Source of the DNA: Sinohyriopsis cumingii
Lineage: Eukaryota > Mollusca > Bivalvia > Unionida > Unionidae
DNA length: 64,000 nt
Direction: 5' to 3'
NCBI GenBank assembly: GCA_028554795.2
Contig: CM068839.1
Span: forward strand, 87,999,540 to 88,063,539
A program made the position numbers and the translations under genes. Below are positions 63,664 to 64,000 of this stretch, piece by piece (position 1 is the first letter of the stretch; each line of letters starts with the position of its first letter). Under the pieces are notes generated by a model. That model was given only the letters and a program-made list of their open reading frames with translations, was not told the DNA's origin and did not search any database.

Positions 63664-64000
63664 GAAGTAATTGTAACCAAAGCGTACTAAAAGATTACAT
63701 AGCTCGCCTCTTTGAAGTAATTATAAACAATGTAATAAACGAGTATGTATCTCAACAATTTGATGTAATTGTAACCAGAGTACTAAAGCCGAGTAAATAT
63801 CTCAACTCGTTGAAGCAACTGTATAACTGTAACAAGAGTAATAAATGAGTATATATCTCAACTCTCTGAAGTAATTGTAACCAAAGTACAATAAATGATT
63901 ACATAGCTCATCTCTTAGAGGTAATTGTAACTAGTCTAATAAACTATTACATATCTCAGCTCTTCCAAGCAATTGTAAACAAAATGTAATAAATAACAGC
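63664..64000. repeat. Partial ~50 bp minisatellite block (A-type)
   Basis: First 337 of the expected 352 bp. Confidence 0.88.

Larger units (their letters stand above)
1..64000. repeat. Macrosatellite array of alternating A and B units
   Basis: The same sequence recurs head to tail across the whole window with no unique DNA between copies. Using the ATGCAGGTCAA motif at the minisatellite/RT border as phase, A units start at 267, 4055, 7846, 11636, 15426, 19216, 23006, 26796, 28186, 29576, 33365, 37152, 40942, 44729, 48517, 52308, 56100, 59890, 61280 and 62670. B units start at 1659, 5447, 9238, 13027, 16818, 20607, 24398, 30967, 34756, 38544, 42333, 46121, 49909, 53701 and 57492. The A-to-B step is 1,391-1,393 bp and the B-to-A step is 2,396-2,399 bp. 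No inverted copies are seen. Both array ends lie outside the window. Confidence 0.97.
62670..64000. repeat. A unit 20, cut by the window end, followed by another A
   Basis: Ends inside an A-type minisatellite block, so a further A unit is expected to start at about 64,060. Confidence 0.93.

Noticed and set aside
1..64000. CRISPR array or other prokaryotic repeat system
   Set aside because: The 48-56 bp repeats are contiguous, with no unique spacers, and there are no cas genes. The retroelement is of eukaryotic LINE type.

Overview
The whole 64 kb window is one head-to-tail tandem array (a macrosatellite) from a eukaryotic genome, most likely an animal. There is no single-copy gene, no prokaryotic gene organisation and no intact open reading frame of gene size. 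I cannot name the species. The animal assignment rests on a recognisable non-LTR (LINE-type) retrotransposon reverse-transcriptase remnant carried on the minus strand of every repeat unit.

The array is built from two related units, all in the same orientation. The A unit is 1,390-1,393 bp (20 copies, the last cut by the window end). The B unit is 2,396-2,399 bp (15 copies). They normally alternate A-B with a 3,787-3,792 bp period. Each unit has three parts in + strand order: the minus-strand RT remnant (about 590 bp in A, about 1 kb in B), an AT-rich segment, and a 352 bp block of seven degenerate ~50 bp minisatellite repeats that leads into the next unit. B holds the longer retroelement remnant plus about 600 bp of extra AT-rich DNA. 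A is a B-like sequence that lost about 1,015 bp. A and B differ at roughly 5% of positions in the stretch I compared by eye, while copies within a type differ by only a few bases.

Higher layers are visible. Private variants recur at alternate A-B units (spacing 7,577-7,580 bp), which indicates dimeric blocks. B is missing at 26,796-30,966 (three A units in a row) and from 59,890 to the window end (three A units, with a fourth starting). Every A-to-A junction has the same hybrid breakpoint, as expected from one unequal crossover that was later copied. About 10.5 kb (roughly 20,037-30,525) recurs at exactly +33,094 bp (53,131-63,619) with the same private variants, until the second copy switches to another A unit.

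Nothing here is predicted to make a working protein. The RT remnant ends just after motif A and lacks the later catalytic motif. Its frameshifts and stops are shared by nearly all copies of a type, so decay came before amplification. The interest lies in the repeat's hierarchical structure and its record of homogenisation, not in a gene system. The near-identity of copies also makes assembly error a real alternative for the larger-scale patterns.
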